DNA from: Candidatus Hydrogenedentes bacterium CG07_land_8_20_14_0_80_42_17
GTDB taxonomy: Bacteria; UBA8481
Reading direction: 5' to 3'
Assembly: GCA_002780065.1 (NCBI GenBank)
Contig: PEWQ01000161.1
Coordinates: forward strand, 1 to 26,438
Length of the DNA stretch: 26,438 nt
Part shown: positions 23,543 to 26,438 of the stretch, piece after piece
Layout: each line of letters opens with the position of its first letter
Numbering within the stretch: the first letter of the stretch is position 1
Made by a program: the position numbers and the translations under genes
The notes under the pieces: model-generated
Database searches by the model: none
Seen by the model: only the letters and a program-made list of their open reading frames with translations
What the model was told of the DNA's origin: nothing

Positions 23543-23632
23543 TTTTATTAACCGGAGTCCTGTCCGTGGTAAAGATTATTTTCGACGACTTGCAGGAGTC
23601 CGGTTATTAAGGCCGCGCGCTCTGTAGAAGCG
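23539..23632 (+). repeat. 35-bp direct repeat, copy 2, split by a palindromic insertion
   Basis: TCAATTTTATTAA (23539-23551) matches the start of copy 1 and GGCCGCGCGCTCTGTAGAAG onward (23611-23632) matches the rest with two changes. The parts are separated by 59 bases: a 52-bp palindrome-ended unit plus a second TTATTAA. Read in the yggT frame, the right part would encode RPRAL and a stop, nearly the real yggT end (RMRAL), so it is a relic of the same gene terminus. Confidence 0.8.
23552..23603. repeat. 52-bp palindrome-ended insertion with 7-bp flanking duplication
   Basis: CCGGAGTCCTG (23552-23562) and CAGGAGTCCGG (23593-23603) are inverted repeats with one mismatch. TTATTAA stands immediately on both sides (23545-23551 and 23604-23610), as expected for a target-site duplication. 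Comparison with the unbroken copy 1 shows exactly what was inserted. The unit is non-coding and resembles a very short MITE-like element. It can also fold into a stable hairpin in RNA. Confidence 0.65.
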
Positions 23633-23663
23633 AAAATTCTTTCGAAATTATCTCTTCGATTGC

Positions 23664-23691
23664 TTGACTATTTCGGTTAGACTTATAAATA
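23664..23691 (+). promoter_or_regulatory. candidate mtnP promoter
   Basis: TTGACT (23664-23669) and TAAATA (23686-23691) are 16 bases apart. An overlapping alternative is TTGCTT with TATAAA (23684-23689) at 18 bases. Either would start transcription shortly before the GGAGG that precedes the mtnP ATG. This promoter lies just outside the duplicated yggT end. Confidence 0.4.
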
Positions 23692-23715
23692 TCCATAAAA
23701 GATGGAGGAGAATAG

Positions 23716-24570
23716 ATGCGGGGACTGATAGGAATAATTGGCGGAAGTGGAATTTATGAAATGGATGGATTACAAAATATAGAAGAGATTGATATTGATA
23801 CACCTTTTGGTAAACCTTCGGACTCTATAGTTCTCGGGACTTTATCAGGGAGGCGGCTTGCGTTTTTACCTCGACACGGCCGCGGACATAGAATTATGCC
23901 GGGGGAACTGAATTTCAGAGCAAACATCTGGGCAATGAAGAAACTTGGTGTGGAGTGGCTTTTGTCTTTTTCGGCGGTAGGCTCATTGAAAGAAGAGATA
24001 AAGCCTCGTGATGTTGTCATTCCTGACCAAATATTCGATCGGACTTTGCAGAGACCGAGGACTTTTTTTGGAAACGGTATTGTTGCTCATATATCATTTG
24101 CTTCGCCGTTCTGCCCGGTGCTAAGAAAACTTCTTATGGAATCTTCAAGGAAACTTGGATTGGCAGTTCATGATGGAGGAACTTATGTTTGCATTGAAGG
24201 ACCGGCGTTTTCTACAAAGGCAGAGTCAGCGGTTAATCGAATGCTCGGTTTTTCGATTGTTGGAATGACAGCGGTGCCGGAAGCCAGACTAGCTAGAGAA
24301 GCCGAGATTGCTTATGCAACTGTTGCGCTCTCTACAGATTATGACGTATGGCATGACTCCGGTGAGGTTTCAGTAGAGATGGTTATGGAAAATTTGAGGA
24401 CGAACACAGAAAATGTCAAACGGATAATCAAAGAAATTGTTCCTCAAATTCCAACTGACCTTTCCAGTCCGTCACATGATGCTTTGAAAGGAGCAATTAT
24501 GACCGATAGATCTATTTGGCCTGATGAAACAGTAAAGCGTTTAGGCGTTATTATCGAGCGATATTTGTAA
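23716..24570 (+). CDS. mtnP: S-methyl-5'-thioadenosine phosphorylase
   Basis: A 284-residue purine nucleoside phosphorylase-fold enzyme that splits methylthioadenosine with phosphate into adenine and methylthioribose-1-phosphate, the first step of methionine salvage. IGIIGGSGIYEMDGL holds the phosphate-binding start, and LPRHGRGHRIMPGELNFRAN is the MTAP-type signature. YVCIEGPAFSTKAE and MTAVPEARLAREAEI follow. STDYDVWHDSG carries the aspartate pair that selects adenine over hypoxanthine, arguing for MTAP over PNP. Length is typical. The ATG has GGAGG 7 bases upstream, and the PilB-like gene follows after 16 bases, so the two are probably cotranscribed. No other salvage genes (mtnA, mtnB and so on) are in the window. 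Confidence 0.93.
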   Translation: MRGLIGIIGGSGIYEMDGLQNIEEIDIDTPFGKPSDSIVLGTLSGRRLAFLPRHGRGHRIMPGELNFRANIWAMKKLGVEWLLSFSAVGSLKEEIKPRDVVIPDQIFDRTLQRPRTFFGNGIVAHISFASPFCPVLRKLLMESSRKLGLAVHDGGTYVCIEGPAFSTKAESAVNRMLGFSIVGMTAVPEARLAREAEIAYATVALSTDYDVWHDSGEVSVEMVMENLRTNTENVKRIIKEIVPQIPTDLSSPSHDALKGAIMTDRSIWPDETVKRLGVIIERYL

Positions 24571-24586
24571 AAGCTTTGGAGGAATT

Positions 24587-26266
24587 ATGTACACAAAAGA
24601 AAATTTAGGGTCGTTACTTTTAAGAGCCGGCGCAATAACAGAAGAACAGTTGAATGAATCTCTTAGAATTGCCGAAGCGGAATCGAAGCGATTAGGAGAA
24701 GTGCTTGTTCAGAACGGCTATGTCACTGAAGAGAGAATACACCAATTTTTGGGAATTCAGCTCGGCTATCCGTCAATAGTATTGGAGCGGACATATTTAG
24801 ATTCTGCAATTGCGAAAAAAATTCCGGAAAAATTTGCAAGGCGGTATGGAGTTATCCCTCTATACCGTACTGAAACTGCTCAGGGGCCGGTAGTAGTTGT
24901 TGCGATGGCGGATCCGACTAATATTAAAGTTAAAGATGAGATTCAACATGCTCTCGAAGAAAATATTTTTGTTGCGATTGCCAGTCCGAAAGATATTGAT
25001 CAAACACTCGATTCGATTTGGAATCCTGATTACAGTTCTGCAACAACTGAGTCGGAACAGAGAAATTTGCTTCCGGTAACTGAGGAGGAGACTAAGCCGG
25101 CAATTGCAAAGATATTAGAAAACATATTCAAGAGAGCTCTGGAACTGCGCGCAAATGCTATTCACATAGAGCCTAAAAATAAATATGCCGGAGTCAGATT
25201 TAAAATTGACGGCAGTTATCATTCGATTACTTCATTCCCGTTGGATACATATCAGGCGGTGTTGGCGAGAATCAAGATATTATCCAAGATTCGGGTTGGT
25301 GAGTCGGTAATTTCTGTTGAAGAAGGAAGATTTCATATTCGAGAAGATCTCGCAAAACCTGTCATCGATGTCCGAGTGACTATTGTTCCTGAAGTATTCG
25401 GCGCAAAGACGATTTTGAGACTTACTCGCAGAGAAGAAATAATAAGGCCAATAGAGCAAATAGGTTTTGAACCTGAACAGTTGGGAATTTTACAAACTAT
25501 TTTGTCTAATAAGTCAGGACTTATTTTAATTTCAGGACGATACGATTCAGGCAAGACTACTTTAGCATATTCTCTGCTTTCAGCGGTCAGTTCTAAATCG
25601 AATATGATCGTTACGGTAGAAGACCCTACCGCATATCCGATTTCAAGTTTCAATCAAATTAAAAAATTAATAAACTCGCCTGACAGCGGAAATGTTTGGG
25701 AACAGACCTTGAGGATTGTAGAAAGTCAGGACCCGAACATTGTATATATGTCCAATGTAGATACTAAAGGGGAAACTGCGATGATGCTGAGATTTGCATC
25801 AACCGGCCGCAGAGTTATTGCAACTTTGTATGCTGAAGATGCGCCTTCGACTCACTGGGTTCCATTTCGACTCGGAGCAGATTCGTATTCTCTTGCGTGG
25901 TCATATTCGGGAGTGATATCGACAAGGCTGATAAGGAGGCTTTGCGATTCATGCAAAGAGGAGACAGTAATTAACGAGGAAGTTCTTGCTAAATTAGGTT
26001 CGAATAAAAAGATGATTGCCGGGAAAAAGATTTATTCTGCGACAGGTTGTGAAGTTTGTAATGGTACTGGATACAGGGGACGAATTGGAGTTCATGAAGT
26101 AATGCCAATCTACGACCACACAAAGGAATTAATAGAATCAAAGGCCGATTCGGATAGGATTCGCGAATCCGCAAAGGAATCGGGGATGATGTCGTTTAAA
26201 GAAGCGGCTATTTGCAAAGTTATTCAAGGATTGACAAGCCTTGACGAAATTGAACAATTTATGTAA
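24587..26266 (+). CDS. PilB/GspE family ATPase with degenerate catalytic motifs
   Basis: A 559-residue homologue of the motor ATPases of type IV pili and type II secretion. An MshEN/GspE N-domain (about 6-57) has a tandem motif, LGSLLLRAGAITEEQL then RLGEVLVQNGYVTEERIHQF, of the c-di-GMP-binding kind. Walker A survives as GRYDSGKT (317-324) and the Asp box as VEDPTAY. Walker B, normally GEIRD, reads SNVDT (389-393), so the catalytic glutamate is gone. The His box, normally TLHTNDA, reads TLYAEDA (413-419). The zinc motif is kept: CDSC (453-456) and CEVC (488-491). It probably binds ATP but hydrolyses it poorly, perhaps as a regulatory partner of an active PilB. GGAGG precedes the ATG. No pilin, pilC or pilT gene is nearby. 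Confidence 0.85.
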   Translation: MYTKENLGSLLLRAGAITEEQLNESLRIAEAESKRLGEVLVQNGYVTEERIHQFLGIQLGYPSIVLERTYLDSAIAKKIPEKFARRYGVIPLYRTETAQGPVVVVAMADPTNIKVKDEIQHALEENIFVAIASPKDIDQTLDSIWNPDYSSATTESEQRNLLPVTEEETKPAIAKILENIFKRALELRANAIHIEPKNKYAGVRFKIDGSYHSITSFPLDTYQAVLARIKILSKIRVGESVISVEEGRFHIREDLAKPVIDVRVTIVPEVFGAKTILRLTRREEIIRPIEQIGFEPEQLGILQTILSNKSGLILISGRYDSGKTTLAYSLLSAVSSKSNMIVTVEDPTAYPISSFNQIKKLINSPDSGNVWEQTLRIVESQDPNIVYMSNVDTKGETAMMLRFASTGRRVIATLYAEDAPSTHWVPFRLGADSYSLAWSYSGVISTRLIRRLCDSCKEETVINEEVLAKLGSNKKMIAGKKIYSATGCEVCNGTGYRGRIGVHEVMPIYDHTKELIESKADSDRIRESAKESGMMSFKEAAICKVIQGLTSLDEIEQFM

Positions 26267-26299
26267 TCACCGAAGTCATGCAAGTCGATATGGAATGCA

Positions 26300-26363
26300 A
26301 CCACTGAGTTACGGAGACACAGAGAAAAAATAGATAAAAAATCTCAGCGTCTTGGTATCTGGT
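26300..26363. repeat. imperfect hairpin of the CACAGAG-type dispersed repeat
   Basis: ACCACTGAGTTACGGAGACA and the CAGAG that follows face TCTCAGCGTCTTGGTATCTG and GT across an A-rich loop, giving a long but mismatched stem. Palindromes built from CACAGAGACACAGAG-like arms are frequent intergenic repeats in environmental bacterial genomes, by my recollection. Placed 34 bases after the PilB-like stop, it could also act as a terminator for that gene, though no clear T-run follows. Confidence 0.55.
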
Positions 26364-26371
26364 ATGTTATT

Positions 26372-26438
26372 ATATTTGAAATTGCAAATTGGAAAGTGCA
26401 AATTGAAAATTTTATTTTTCCAATTTTCATTTTTCAAT
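26372..26438. repeat. 67-bp repeat, right copy (identical to left end)
   Basis: Identical over all 67 bases to positions 1-67, same orientation, and it ends exactly at the window edge. It directly follows the CACAGAG-type hairpin, so at least two families of intergenic repeat cluster here. Confidence 0.85.

Noticed and set aside
23539-23690. Integron attC site around the palindromic insertion
   Set aside because: The arms do not show the paired RYYYAAC/GTTRRRY core sites; a lone GTTAGAC at about 23676 has no partner and no integrase is present.
1-26438. Circular plasmid or phage suggested by identical ends
   Set aside because: The content is chromosomal (smc, clpC, trmB, proC, mtnP) with no replication, partition or phage genes; repeat-bounded contig is simpler.

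Overview
The window is an A+T-rich stretch of bacterial chromosome from a diderm. A Wza-type outer-membrane polysaccharide export protein implies an outer membrane. Housekeeping genes (trmB, clpC, smc, proC, yggT, a methylthioadenosine phosphorylase gene) sit among cell-surface polysaccharide genes. The gene mix and the dispersed palindromic repeats suggest an uncultured environmental lineage, but nothing here fixes the phylum. The same 67-bp sequence lies at both extreme ends, so the contig is probably bounded by copies of a dispersed repeat; a circular molecule is less likely given the gene content. I saw no tRNA, rRNA or CRISPR array. No stretch over 300 bases lacks a gene; the longest gene-free gap is 23488-23715.

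Layout. Bases 138-3777 (minus) are a tightly coupled three-gene surface-glycan operon: O-antigen polymerase/ligase-like membrane protein, NodU/CmcH-type carbamoyltransferase and family-2 glycosyltransferase. A divergent membrane-anchored SGNH hydrolase-like gene follows (3856-4953). Bases 4955-7153 (minus) hold an FGGY-kinase-like protein that has lost its catalytic motifs, trmB and a hexapeptide acyltransferase. clpC (7247-9712) and smc (9881-13435) are on plus. Bases 13503-22971 read as one plus-strand transcription unit: an unknown single-pass membrane protein, Wza, two tandem Wzc-like proteins, a second polymerase/ligase-like protein, a 70-residue two-helix membrane protein, proC and yggT, several joined by 1-11 base overlaps. 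Bases 22942-23632 hold a small inserted cassette. mtnP and a PilB/GspE-like ATPase gene fill 23716-26266.

The most interesting region is 22942-23632. The last codons of yggT are duplicated as a 35-bp imperfect direct repeat (33 of 35 positions) on either side of a DUF4160-DUF2442 pair on minus. The pair has its own near-consensus promoter and a perfect 12-bp palindrome between promoter and start. Its first gene needs a -1 frameshift at a slippery A AAA AAT heptamer that directly abuts a stop codon. The distal repeat copy is split by a 52-bp palindrome-ended insertion flanked by TTATTAA on both sides.

A second theme is catalytic erosion in ATP-binding families. Both Wzc-like proteins carry the same double loss of Walker A' aspartates (GxN in place of DxD) yet keep C-terminal tyrosine clusters. 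The FGGY protein lacks its catalytic aspartate and phosphate loops. The PilB-like protein lacks the Walker B glutamate and the His-box histidine. ClpC and SMC, by contrast, have intact motifs. Third, three genes (clpC, the acyltransferase, the FGGY protein) have a -10-like box ending exactly 7 nt before the start codon, which predicts leaderless mRNAs, whereas others (smc, wzc2, mtnP, the PilB-like gene) have clear Shine-Dalgarno sequences.
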